Below are positions 12,922 through 24,828 of a DNA stretch of 64,000 nt, piece after piece. How positions within the stretch are numbered: the first letter of the stretch is position 1; every line of letters starts with the position of its first letter. Source of the DNA: Hydractinia symbiolongicarpus (taxonomy: Eukaryota > Cnidaria > Hydrozoa > Anthoathecata > Hydractiniidae); assembly GCF_029227915.1 (NCBI RefSeq), contig NC_079875.1, positions 18,655,001 through 18,719,000 of the forward strand, given 5' to 3'. A program made the position numbers and the translations under genes. A model generated the notes under the pieces. That model was not told the origin of the DNA. It saw nothing but the letters and a program-made list of their open reading frames with translations, and did not search any database.

Positions 12922-15709
12922 TCAACTTTCGATGGCTTGAACACTCGCTACAATTGCATCGTATGTCTCTTCCCCGGTTGGCTTTATTTGATTTGGCGGA
13001 AGCATGAAACGAAATTTAAGACCACCTCTTAATTCCACGATGTAGGAGTGTGTCACGTTCAATTTGTCGTGAACGTAATCGGCTGAAACTCCAAATGTTG
13101 GACCTAAATGTTAACCGAAAGTAGAAAAAAAACAGTTTTTCGTGTTTCTCTGATCCTCCTTAAATATTTAAAACTTCTACGTACCAAAGAGAAAAGATGC
13201 TGACACTGCATTATATTCCGTGTTATGTCTTCTTTTGATAGCATTGACAAAAATGTTACCTACGCGATACTAAAACAAAACACGGTAACAATTAGTTTTT
13301 ACTTTTACTTAATAATCCTTCTTTGAACCACATAAGCTTTCTAAAAATACTAAATGTTATTTGGAATGACAGAATATTATTATTTCTTCTAAAAAACTTA
13401 CTATTTCAGCGATATCGGAGGGCGGTTTGCGTGTATAAGAATTTGGAATGAAAAGAAGTTCATAAAACGAGTGTAACGTGAAGTATGCTTGTAGTGCTTT
13501 CTGCTTGCGACGTAATATTGTTGCGTACGTGTGAACACATGGTTCGGATTCAGCTTCCATACCTCTGTAGAAGAGAGAGCATGGATCGGATTTCTTCTTT
13601 GAACCTAAAACAGAAAACAAAAGTTTAAGAGATATTCCTCTAAATTTTTCTAACTACTTTATTTCAAGCATCCAACTACAGTAAAGCTTTGATAAGTTAA
13701 TTTTTACCTCCCCACATAATATTCCAATTTCTGTTAGGATCAGCGCCGTAACATTCTGAGTGCGCGAAACTTGTTTTCGTTTTTCGCCACAAGCGGTCGG
13801 TGGTAAATGTGTGTGCATAACCATCAGGATTAAATACAGGGACAAAGTAGAAAGTTTTTTGACGTAACAGAGTTCGAATTGTCTCATTTCTCTGGTAGTT
13901 GTCCACGAGCTACAATTAATATTAACAATGATTGTTCAAGCTAAGCAATGGATTTGCATTGAAAATTGTCATGATAAATCAATAAATTAACAAATATATG
14001 AAATTATGACGTACCTTCTTCAAAATGTTCATTCCAGTGGCGACAGTAATCCATTCTCTACCATGCATGCCACTGTCAATCCATACTATTGGTTTGTCAT
14101 CTTTTTGACAGCTAATCACATCTTCAGATACCTGTAAATACATTTTTTTAAAAGTAATGCATGCCGAGAAAAGCTGGAACATCTGTTGATGTCCAAAGCG
14201 AAACCTATGTTTTTCTTCTCGTTCTAAATTTTCGATGCAAAAAAATGCTTTTATTTTTTTAACCTTCTAAAAAGCCGTATGTGATACTCAATCAAATTGT
14301 AATTCGTTCGTGGTATTACCTTGACGATAAGCAGTGGCTTTCCTTCCCATGAATAACCAACCGTGCACACTCGCATTAAAGTCGGATGCAAAAATGTTAA
14401 TCGATGCAATTCAGCTTGTATCTAGAAAATAAATCTCTTTAAAGGTAAAAAAAAAAAATTTAAGTTCTTGTGTTTTTTTTGTTTGGTTGTGATTTGGAGG
14501 AGGTTGTAAACATCTGGATGGAAATGGATGTTCATGAGAAATATGACACTTGTGTTAGAGTTTTGAGGGGAATTTTCTTAGATTGAAAAATAGACAAAGT
14601 ATCGAATTTGTTTAACTCTTTTTAAATTTAGACCAGCAACTTGTATGGTTTGTTTCGATAAAATGACATGACAGCGTTAATAATAAAACATGAATAGCTA
14701 CAAAAAGTGCGTGCTTACGTCATGATATCGATTATATCGTTCATAGTTAAACGTGTTGTAATGCATGTTGTTATTGAGGTAATTCTCATTATCGATCTCG
14801 CGTTTCACATCCTCCACCAGGACTGCGATACTGATGTGCTGACGCTGGCAATATTTTCTTAGCCCCCCGTACTTTTTTCGTGAGACCACCACTTCTATCG
14901 ATAAGCTGGGCGTTCTTGCTTCAACGTACATATCAAGCTGAAAATACAATGGTGTAATGTAAAACTTTATGTGGAAAATTTTTGGTAGGCTTGTAATACT
15001 GTTTGGTAAAAACCGCTAATTGCCATAAAGAAAGCATGTTCGAAGGAGGAAAATTAACTTTGAAACGACCTCGGAAATGAATTTTATTCCACCTTAATTT
15101 GTAACAAGAAATTGCGTGCTGTTTAATTCATTTCCGGCGGATCAATAAAATATTTGATGATAAAACCAAACCCACCATATTAACAGATAGATATTGCTCC
15201 AGAGATTCATAGCAGTGCTTGTTAGGTGCAACCAAATTGACCAATTTCGTACTAAATATCAAACCACTTAAAATAACATCAAATTACATTAATAGGTTGG
15301 AAAAGCGGGAAACCGCTACTAATATCGTCCTCCACATGTATTTTTAGGTTTTGAGTCTGGTTGTTATAAGTATTGATATCGCCATTAAATTAGTAGTTGC
15401 CTGTTGACAGTTGACGATGAGACACTTAAATAAGATTACAGGCTTAGTTGTGATAGTAACCAGCATGGTACTATGTGTATCTTTCTATGAGATGCTTTTC
15501 ATTTGTGTTTGAACTCAAAAAGATTCTAGAGACGCATGATAACTTTAAAACAAAATTTAATTTTATACACATGTAGCTAATTAGTATTAATTAAAGGTAA
15601 CTTAACGACAAACTTGACAAGAGATAAGGTCTTACCCTGCATACTCCCGATTGAAATGGGATGAAACAATACGAAGAATACACAACACTAACACCACAAA
15701 ATGGTACAT
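12922..15709 (-). CDS. secreted M14A zinc carboxypeptidase, tandem copy 2
   Basis: Nine exons: 15636-15709, 15176-15251, 14719-14937, 14320-14421, 14015-14131, 13708-13909, 13402-13604, 13185-13269 and 12922-13103, about 420 codons. Exon sizes and order match the neighbouring copy almost one for one, so the two arose by tandem duplication. Exon 1 is a signal peptide, exons 2-3 the prodomain. The zinc motif reads GMHGREW, the substrate-binding NRNW is in exon 6, the third ligand His is in TLHSF, and the catalytic Glu is in IVELRG. Tyr248 is not conserved here either by ungapped counting, and the position equivalent to bovine residue 255 reads Ala, unlike copy 1, so substrate preference may differ. 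The introns are much shorter than in copy 1. Confidence 0.88.
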
Positions 15710-15760
15710 GTTGTCGCTTCACTGACCACTTCTAAAATAACGACAACTCCACGGACACAA

Positions 15761-15767
15761 CTTTATA
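15761..15767 (-). promoter_or_regulatory. TATA box, carboxypeptidase copy 2
   Basis: TATAAAG on the minus strand, about 55 bp before the start codon at 15709. Both paralogues keep a TATA box at a similar distance. Confidence 0.5.
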
Positions 15768-16678
15768 CTTTATTTAATTTCAACGTGTCATTAAATCAAC
15801 CATCGTGCGAGAGTTGCGCAACAAAAATAGATGGTAAATGGCGCCGCATCCCGTAGATATGAACGATCATCACATCTGCTTGCCAACAAACACCTAATTG
15901 CTTTACATTTGAACATTTTAAGAATTTAAAAATACCTAATCAAAATTTTAACGAACTTTCAATACGTAAAGAATGTATTATATCGCTTTATGAGGAAATA
16001 TATTGGAGAAATAAAACACATATGAAGGCCGATGACGGGATGCTTTTTTGTTTTCTTTTTATGAATAGGTTTAAATGAGATCGTTCAATATAGAATGGAG
16101 AGTGTTTAATATCGTTCATGAACGTTAATTACGTTGTGAAGATGGATTAACTGTTTGACTCATTTCTAAATCGATTTTCGAAAACACAAATAATACTTTG
16201 CGCCAACGTAAAGACATTGAAGACACTGATGTGCTTTTTAGCGGCAAATTTTATTGCTTGACCTTTATTTAGAACATCTAAAACGTTCACTATGTCCGAG
16301 ATGAAGACTCTTGCGTTTAGCTTTGTCAAACACTGTTAAACCACTCCATTTTACAAACGCGCAGAAAGGTCGATACAACGAATGGGAGGAGGGGTTGTTG
16401 TATACCCAAATATTTATAAATAAATTTACTGAAATACATAGTCATACCGAGACTATCCATCATATTTTACCAAGACAAAGAGAAGACAAAAAACTTTATT
16501 GATCAAGATACTTTAAAATGTAATTGATTTATTAATGTAACCTTTTTTTAATCTTTAGATGTGACTCACAGCTGAGAAAAATATGCACTAATAAATATCA
16601 CAACGACATTTAGAACAAGCGTGAAATCAAAGACTGCACTGTTGAAACAACAAAGTATTTGTATCAGAATTGCAGACT

Positions 16679-16900
16679 ATTGGAGATGTTGCAGTGATAG
16701 CGTTTGTAATCATAAGGTTTTAGGTTCGAGTCCCTACTCCAGTGCACTTTACATTTTGTGTTGGTAGCCTGTTTGAAACCATATACTGACAGTGAACCGG
16801 CTTGTGTAGCCAGCCGTTAGGATGGAATCCCTGATTGAAGACGGGTGACGCTCAACTGTGGACAAATGCAAATTGTCTAAAGAGATGGACTAAAGAAGAC
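16679..16900 (+). repeat. tRNA-derived SINE copy
   Basis: The head (16679-16743) looks like a tRNA: the 7-base ends ATTGGAG and CTCCAGT can pair fully with one G-T wobble, and a B-box-like GGTTCGAGTCC lies before the 3' arm. At 65 bases it is too short for a working tRNA. The body continues past GCACTTTACATTTTGTGTT. A related copy lies on the minus strand near 24425-24612, which supports a dispersed SINE rather than a tRNA gene. Confidence 0.55.
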
Positions 16901-17285
16901 AAATAAATTTCTAGAGGAAATAAATTATAAAAATGTCAAATGTAACAATTGATGTGATATTGGTGTTATAAATTCTGCTTTCCACAAATTAAACAGTACA
17001 CAGACATAAATTGAATATAAATTTCAGAACTGGGAATCAGTCAGTCTGTTGGACGCAAAATTAAAAAAAAAGGTTTCCGTAGTTCATATGGGAGATTTTA
17101 ACGCTCAAGAACTGCTTTTGTGGTCAATTCTAGAAACAATTGACAGTGTGTCTCTCGAAATTAGCGATCCTTTGAAATTAGTGAGGCTAACTATATACAA
17201 ACCACTACATAAATCAACAGGTCAAATATTTCAGTCATGGCTCACCTTAAAGGACAACCTAAGCGATTCAGCTGAAAATATGTAA

Positions 17286-17530
17286 TTATTATGCACATAA
17301 CAATCTAGTTAAAAACATCTCTAATCATGCAACAAGCAAGTCTCTAACTACTTTGCAAAATGCATTTTTCATACGACTTTGTCAGTTGTGTTACGAAAAA
17401 AATGAAAGATCTTGTCTTTTAGCAAGAGTTGTCAAGTATAGCTAGCTAACTAGCTGTCTTTATGATACCTTACAACAAACTTGAAATGAATGGCACAGTT
17501 TAATCTCAGCAAGCTATATACAAGAATACA
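17286..17530 (+). repeat. dispersed repeat, copy 1
   Basis: Shares ordered blocks such as ATTATGCACA, AATCATGCAACAAGCAA and AGAGTTG(T/C)CAAGTA with 37677-37905 in the same orientation. Family unknown. Confidence 0.55.
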
Positions 17531-17634
17531 GGCCGTGTTCAAAGTTAAGTCAGAATAGAATCACAAGCATTTATAAATTCCTACAAAAAGAATTATATTA
17601 CTTCCCTAATAACTAGCCAATAATAATAATAAAA

Positions 17635-17755
17635 CACTTTAGTGAACACTGGAACACTGAACATTTAAGTAAACACTAGAGTAAACACTAGAAAACCTTA
17701 GTGAACACTAATACACCTTATTGAACACTGGAATACTTTAGTAAATACACCCTGA
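17635..17755. repeat. degenerate short tandem repeat
   Basis: Imperfect units built on AACACT with GGAA, AGAG or TTAGTG spacers, repeated about eight times in 120 bp. Probably a microsatellite-like expansion. Confidence 0.6.
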
Positions 17756-18267
17756 ATCGTTTTAATGTAATTGGTGCTGAAAAGATGTAGATTTTAAAGA
17801 TTTAAAATGTTTTTAACCTCAATCCATCCCTACCCGACTACTCCCATAAGTTAATTCTATCCTAACTATCTGTCCTACCGATCTGAAAGCACAGTCATGG
17901 AAAATAAAATAACACTGGAAAGAAACAACACAGACTCAGATTCTTGAGGTACTTTTATTCTAACCCATATATACAATCCTATAAAATAAACACTACGTTA
18001 AAAAATCATAACCCTTGACGTAAATTATTAATTTATATAAAAAAAATACAAAAGTCAACGGAACTCAAAAAATAAACGTAGCCAATTTTTCTGACTAAAT
18101 TTTCACTTTTATAAGAAGTCAAAAGTTATTTGCAGAATCACATAATGTAACATGAATATGAAAGTTTGGATTTGATAAACGAGTTCTCTTACATTTATAA
18201 AAACAGTTTAAGAAGAATTACCGATGTGAAGTTCATCTGATCACCACGACTACACTCTCATAACTGC

Positions 18268-21200
18268 TTACTTAGAAGCTTTTCTAGCACGTGCAGCTTC
18301 CATTAGAACAAGTGGTTCTGGTACGACCGTGGCTTTATACTTACTACCCATTAGCTCAACATCTACCTTTGTGCCAGGGTCTGTAAGATAGATCGGAAGG
18401 TAACCATAGGCGATACTTTTTTCAACAGTGTAACCATAGCAACCAGATGTTGTATTTCCCACAACCTAATTGGGTTAATAAAGCAGAATGATATCAAGCT
18501 TGCATTGAGCGTGAAACACTGAAAACGTTTCAACAGAGCAGTTTTACCTTTCCCGCGTACCATAGCGATTCATTTCCTTCTGCGTCAACACAATCTGTGT
18601 CAACTAACATGCATACTAAGCGTCTTTTTGGTAGCGTTTGCTTGATCTTTATCAACGCATCACGACCGATAAAATTGGACTAAATAATCAGAACAAAATA
18701 ACAAAATTAATAGCTTTTCAATAATTTTCTAATTTAAAAATTATAAAATGAAAATATACTGGCGATTGACAAAGTAAGGCCACACAAATGACATCTGCAG
18801 TTGTAAAAAAAAAACTTGTGGAAGAAAAATGCTATTTAAATACATCTGTTATATTCCGTCTCTGCGAATGCTAAACCGACATTTATCCGATCATGAGTAA
18901 GAGTTTACCTTCTTATTTAACTTGATAAAAAAATCTAATCCAGCTTGAAACGGATCCACGTCCATATTCATCTGAAAAAAAAGAGCTTGGTTATGATAAT
19001 GTTGATTGACATAAAAAGTTCCAGAAATTTGTTATTCTTTTCATGTACCTCTGCTCCCCACAACCGAAAACCTTTTTCAATTCTCATCGAATTAATAGCG
19101 TAGCTACCAATGTGACCTATACTGAACTTCTGATCAGCACTGACGAGTGCGTTGTACAATTCCAAAGCACGATCATTTTTAACGTAAAATTCCCAGCCAA
19201 GCTCTCCTATAAATTTAAATGCAGTTTGTACAGCTGTTTCATGTCGCCGAGTATTTACCAGTCACGTAACAAGATACCTGTATACGAAACCCGCAATGCC
19301 AGCACTGGTATACCACTGATGTTCATTTGTTTATTTTGCATGAACTTAAAGCTATTGCTTGAGACATCTTCGTCACATAATTGCTCCAACAGGTCTCTGG
19401 ATTTCGGGCCACTAATACTTAACGTGGCTAATTCGTCAGTTTTATTTCTGATTTGCACATCATCGAAACCTTGTGATTGCTCCAACATCCATCTATAATT
19501 AAAACAAACCTGCTTCAGTATTCAGATGACTGGCTGTTACTTCCACGGTCTATCATTACATTTAAAAATTGTTTTTTCGGTGGTAAAGCTTTAGATCTGC
19601 TAAAAAACTTCGACATTGTTATAAAATGAGTGAAGTAATCAATACTGACCTTAGGTCGTGATACTCTGAACCTCCACCAGTAATGACGAGGAAATGGTCG
19701 GCTGCCAAAGTGGAGACTGTTACTTCTGCGTACACTTTTCCAGACGGAGAGAGCATGTGACTAACGTTAGTTGCACCAACCTTTAATATCAATTGTCAAA
19801 AAATACCAACAATTCGTTAATTAAATTGTAATTAAATCGTCGCACGGACGGACAAAGAAAACTGTTCACTTTTTTTTGTATTCTCTTACCTGCTTTATTG
19901 TGGGCGCCAAATAAATAACCAGGAAAGGGGATCAACTTTTTCAAGGAGTGAAGTTGAAAAAAGTGTATTATAAGTTATCAGTTATTATAAAGTGGTATTC
20001 AGATTAAATAATTTTTTTAATCGACGGCCGTCGAAACTTAAAAAGGGTGAAAACATGAAGGAAGAAGATGAAACCAAGTAAACCATGTTTTCACATTTTT
20101 TAAGTTTCAAAGGCCGTTGATTAAAAAAATATTTAAGAAAATATTATGATCTGAATACCACTTTAAAATAACTGAAGGAATAAATGTTTTTACTAACAGT
20201 GGGTAACTTGTTGGCAACCATGTAATCCATATACTTTGATGCATCCTTTCCCTTTACTTCAATCTTGGCAAACGCGGAAATATCAGCGATGCTAACATTC
20301 TTCAGAACGTTGTGAACCTCTCGACGAAGAGGTTCAAACCAGTTGGTTCGGTAATAACTTGGTTTATATCCTGCTTCATCTCCTTCTTGAGCAAACCATT
20401 TTGGAACTTCCCAGCCACTGGAAAATGTATACTGTGCGCCAGCATCTTTCATCACCTGCATCAAATAAAAAAGTTGTAGACATAGCAACATTACAAGGAA
20501 ACTTCGTTCTTAAAGAACAATAATACAAGCAAATCGATGGTTTTGTTTGTTTATTTGTATTTCACAAACTATTTATCATTTGTTTTAAATAAAATATAGA
20601 AAGGGAAACATTTCATATAAAATGGTTCTAAGAATTACGCTCAAAAATCAGTAAAAATAGGGTCATGAAACCTCATAAAAAGGAGACATTCTCATTGGTC
20701 TTCCTGCATATCTTTCTTCCTTTGGGTAAGCTTGCAAATTATTAAAGCCATATGATTCTCTGCACTTGGATAACACATACTCCTTGTTTGTCCATTTTCC
20801 GTAACGTCCAGGATCTAACTCATTAAGATCAAATGGTGGTTCACCTGTTTGCATCCAATCAGCTAGGTACTTGCCAGCGCCTCCTAAAAGATGCAAGCAA
20901 ATTTATTGCAGCAACATTTAAAGTACTTTGACAGATGTAACATCATTCTATATCTACTGTTTACTAACCTGCATGTACAACGCCATATCCAAATCCAATT
21001 GCACACCAATAATTTGGTACTTCGGGAAAAGGTCCAATCATGGGAAGAATATCAGGCGTGTATGTGATAGGACCAGCTATAGTACTTGCTATATCTGCTT
21101 CTTTGACGCACGGAAAACGCTCCATCACACATTCGACATTCTCCATAACGCGATCAATGTCACTTTCAAATAATTCTTTACCAAAACCAGGAGTTACTTT

Positions 21201-24200
21201 GTCCCACCTTTCACAAAGAAAGAATAGCATACAGTAAGACATTGAGAAATAACAATACCCACAAGCTTCAAGCCTGTGTAATCTTACCATTCGTCCTGAA
21301 TTTTCATTTTTGAAGCTTTTTCATAGGGTCCAAAAAGAAGACCATCTCGTTCTTTACGAATATAGTAGGAACCCTCCAAGTCACGCACCACTGGCATTTC
21401 ATGTTGACAAGCTTTCACTTCAGGTATGCCAGTTGTTACGAGGTACTGATGATGAATGGGTATTAGGGGATGGTCCGCGCCTACCATTTTACCAATCTCA
21501 CGACCCCAAAAACCTAGGGAAAAGTCAATTAATAATTTAAAATTGTGAAGAAATGTATATCACTAAATTAACAGGTTTTTTTTATGCCAAATAAAATTTG
21601 CACCTGCAGCGTTAACAATTTTTTTAGCAGTAATCACGCCATGAGGAGTATGGACGTTCCACTGACCATCTTGATGGGGAGAAATTTTAGTGACAGGAGA
21701 AGAAAGATATATTTCAGCACCATAATTGCGTGCACCAACAGCCAATGCTTGTGTTAACGAGTATGGATCTATATGACCATCACCTAAGAGTGAAAATATT
21801 GAAATAAAAAACTGTCCCTATAACGGTAGTAAAAATCCATTACCTATCAGTTTAGGTTAATAGCAGAAAAATAAATCTCCAAAGTAGTCTATAGGTTTAA
21901 GAAGGCTGGTCCGATCTTTTATTAAAATATAAACTAGTCTATAAGGTCCGTGGAGAAATCCACTTAGGCAGAAGGACAATGAAAAAATAGGTTGTTTTGA
22001 TGTTTTGCTGACGTCAGCAGTGTAGTGCAGATAAAAAAACGAAATTTGTTTATTCTTTGTCTGCAATGTGTTGAAGTTTAAACGCTGGCCAAAATAATGT
22101 ACAGGATCATGTGTTTTCATCGAATGCCTGAGGAGATCTAAGGGTTTAAAAAAAGACCCGTCAAACCACAAAAATGCCTTTATCGTATAGATCTTGAAAC
22201 ACTGATCAAGAAAATATATAGGATTGTGTACTTTTGACAAACGGTTGCAGAGATATTAGGTTTTGAAGGTTTTTTGGTGCCGTCATCAACGCATCCATTC
22301 CAAAACGGATTCGGGGACCCAGGTCTGAGAAACTTACTCAAATTTGTCCCAGGTGGTCCCTAGTTACCTACGCAGTGAAAAATCATTGACGTCACCACTT
22401 CGTTTCCAAGTTACTTGGCCTCAAAGTTTTAAGTGCACTGTAAGGCCTCTGCCTGTTACAGACACATAGACAGACACACTTAGCGTATTATTATAGAGAT
22501 ACATGTTTATGGTCCCTTCTAAAACAAGGCTAGACCCAGGAAGATTTGTATATATTAGAGAAGTAGTAAAGTATAAGAGATCAGAGTAAAATGCAGTTCA
22601 CAAATCGAACACTTGCACAACAATTTTATAGTATATGTAAAATGAACGTTAATCCCTTTAACCCTTACCCCTCACCCGACCTTAAGGGCAAGAAAAAATA
22701 AAGTAAAAAACAAACAAAAAATACCCGGTGTAAAAAGGCCTCCTAAAACATTATCCATGTTCATGTATGGCACTTGTTCACATACTTCCTCAGGAGTAAG
22801 CATCCACATGTAGGCATCATGCCACCCTGCTCGTGAAATCATGTACTTTGCTTCTTCTACTCGACCTGGTGTAGTTAATATGCGAAGACTACCCGGCCGA
22901 TGTAATCCAACTTCCTAATGAAAACCAAATAAGAAAATGAAAATCACAACAATATAATATTAAAATGTAAAAAAGCTTTATTACAATACGCCCAATAATT
23001 AAGAAGTTTTAATACGTCACTTCGCAAGTATAAGTGTGTAAACAGTGGCTTCCAAAGTTCATGTCCAACGTGTTATTTATGTGGTTTCGTAGCCGTGGCA
23101 ATATTTTACGAAAATTCTGAAGGCTACATATGTGAGTAGGACAATATGATACATGATATCAAGAACCATAGCAGAAAACTATTTTTTTTTTGGTGGGGGT
23201 GGGATTTTAAGGTTATAACCTGCTACTATTACTGGCAGACATGAAAGCTGCTGTTACAATTATTGTATGAAAGAATTATTTTAATTTACCTGCTTAGTTT
23301 CCCTCTCTAGTTGAGTATATAAACTCAAACTGTACCAATGTAAACGTTTGACATTTATTCCGGGATGAAAGGTTGTTGTTAATCCGGCCTGTAAAAAAGA
23401 ATACCCAACCTTTTTTATCTTCTTTTCAATTAAATTAATTTAAAGCAAATACTCCATACTAAGGCAACCAGGAAGGCAGGCAGATAGACAGACAGACAGA
23501 CAAATTGTGTATTAATATAAAATGTGAATTAGTAACTCAAACATTAGTTTAGTTTATAAACCCTTTCTAGACTTGAATGAAAATATAAAAAAAATGTTAG
23601 ATATTAAATCTGTCTTTAGAATTATTGGATATGTTATGAAATTTAAATGAAATTTTAGGAGAAACCTTACGGCATGCCAAGTTGAGCCAGCAGTTAACTC
23701 AGATTTTTCCAACAAGACTACATCTTTTACTCCTTGTTTCGCTAGATGATATGCTATACTTGCACCAACACAACCACCCCCAATAACAGCAACTTCCACA
23801 TTATCTTTTATTTTTTTATCTCCACGAAGTTGGCTAATAAAAAAAGAGAATAAAAGTGACACATACATGTATCAACATTTGCCAACCTGACTCATTACCA
23901 AATGTTTAAAAAGAAGTATCCTACAGCTTAAAGGGAAACTAAGGTAAAAAAGAATGTTGTTAAAAATTTAAGAACGTTGTATAACATCTAAATAAACTAT
24001 TGAAAAAAAATTAACCCCTAATTTTCATTATTTAGGCTGTTTTAGCCCAATAAAGTTCTAAGGTTTTCTCAAATTAACAGTGTACTCCATTCACAGTTCC
24101 TCATGAACCATACAGAATTATGACGTATGGGACGCAAAACTCAAAATCCCTTAGACATGGATAGCAAGAGAGTAGTTGTGCTAGTGAACATAGCGAAGTA

Positions 24201-24828
24201 TATAGTTCTGAAACAGATGGAAGTATTTTCAAGGGGTGTTATGATAACGAATCTGAGTATATACTGAAAGTCAGTTAAAAAACATTTGTTCATCAAAAAC
24301 TGTGAATGATATCTTAGACGACAACGAGGATGAGGATTTAGACTCAAGCAGGTTAGAATATATACATTAAGATCATATATGCACTAAAGGAAGAAGAGCT
24401 CCAAAGATTTAAGTAACAGAAAGTTTAATGTCCCTTGGGATACGTATAGCGTTTCTATAACTTGCTTGCCTGCCATACAAGTAGGTTCACGATCTGTAGA
24501 TGGCACCAAATGCGCTGAAACACAACATTTAAAGTGCGCATCCTGGAATGGGGACTTAACCTGAAACCTTATGATAACAAGCCAATGCGCTAACAGCGCT
24601 ACATGTAAGTGGAGATGGTGTAGCTAGCTAGCTAAAAATGCAGGCTGGCCAGGCAGGATACTTTTTTTAAAAGCCACGAGAAATTAGTTATGGTAAACAA
24701 AAAATATATTACCTATCAGGAACTGTAGAAGCCCGAAGTGTATTTAACTTGCTAAAACTCCTTGTTTGAATAAAATGGTTTTTACTGTAAAGAAATTTAC
24801 TTGAAACAGCCCTCAAAAGAACAGCCAT
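18268..24828 (-). CDS. DMGDH: dimethylglycine dehydrogenase, mitochondrial
   Basis: Fifteen exons on the minus strand: 24713-24828, 23671-23833, 23290-23388, 22725-22914, 21604-21783, 21288-21513, 20969-21207, 20672-20883, 20198-20455, 19650-19780, 19278-19492, 19049-19206, 18909-18971, 18548-18679 and 18268-18465, about 859 codons against 866 in human DMGDH. The N-terminus is Arg/Ser-rich with few acids, fitting a mitochondrial transit peptide. Exon 2 has the FAD motif GGGCVGAS and ends in STWHA, which holds the His that binds FAD covalently in this family. [10 protein letters not shown] and the C-terminal GNTTSG block resemble DMGDH more than sarcosine dehydrogenase. The C-terminal half is the folate-binding GcvT-like domain. 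It demethylates dimethylglycine to sarcosine and passes the one-carbon unit to tetrahydrofolate. It stands head to head with BHMT, which makes its substrate. Confidence 0.93.
19980..20173. repeat. foldback (hairpin) element in DMGDH intron 9
   Basis: The two ends are inverted copies of each other over about 80 bp: the left begins AGTTATTATAAAGTGGTATT and the right ends CCACTTTAAAATAACT, with GAAAACATG and CATGTTTTC at the centre. It ends about 25 bp from the exon 9 donor site, so its RNA could fold next to a splice site. Confidence 0.75.
21866..22443. repeat. foldback-family repeat in DMGDH intron 4
   Basis: Carries the blocks TTTTGACAAACGGTTGCAGA, CCTAGTTACC and a terminus reading TTTTAAGTGCACTGTAA that also occur at 55569-56279, 56882-57235 and 29755-29858. 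It is part of one dispersed family in this genome. Confidence 0.65.
24425..24612 (-). repeat. second tRNA-derived SINE copy in DMGDH intron 1
   Basis: Read on the minus strand, 24612 to 24541 gives a tRNA-like head containing TTATCATAAGGTTTCAGGTT and AGTCCC, followed by TGCGCACTTTAAATGTTGTG. The order matches the copy at 16679-16900 (ATCATAAGGTTTTAGGTTCG, then TGCACTTTACATTTTGTG). Confidence 0.5.

Larger units (their letters stand above)
15768..18267. other. intergenic region rich in small repeats
   Basis: No gene recognised. It holds the SINE copy, the dispersed repeat and the short tandem array listed separately. AATAAA on the minus strand at 17954-17959 may serve DMGDH, about 310 bp past its stop codon. 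The 78-codon frame at 17049-17285 has no family I recognise. Confidence 0.5.

Noticed and set aside
16679-16743. Functional tRNA gene
   Set aside because: Only 65 bases, D and anticodon arms do not fold cleanly, and a diverged copy with a shared body exists elsewhere.
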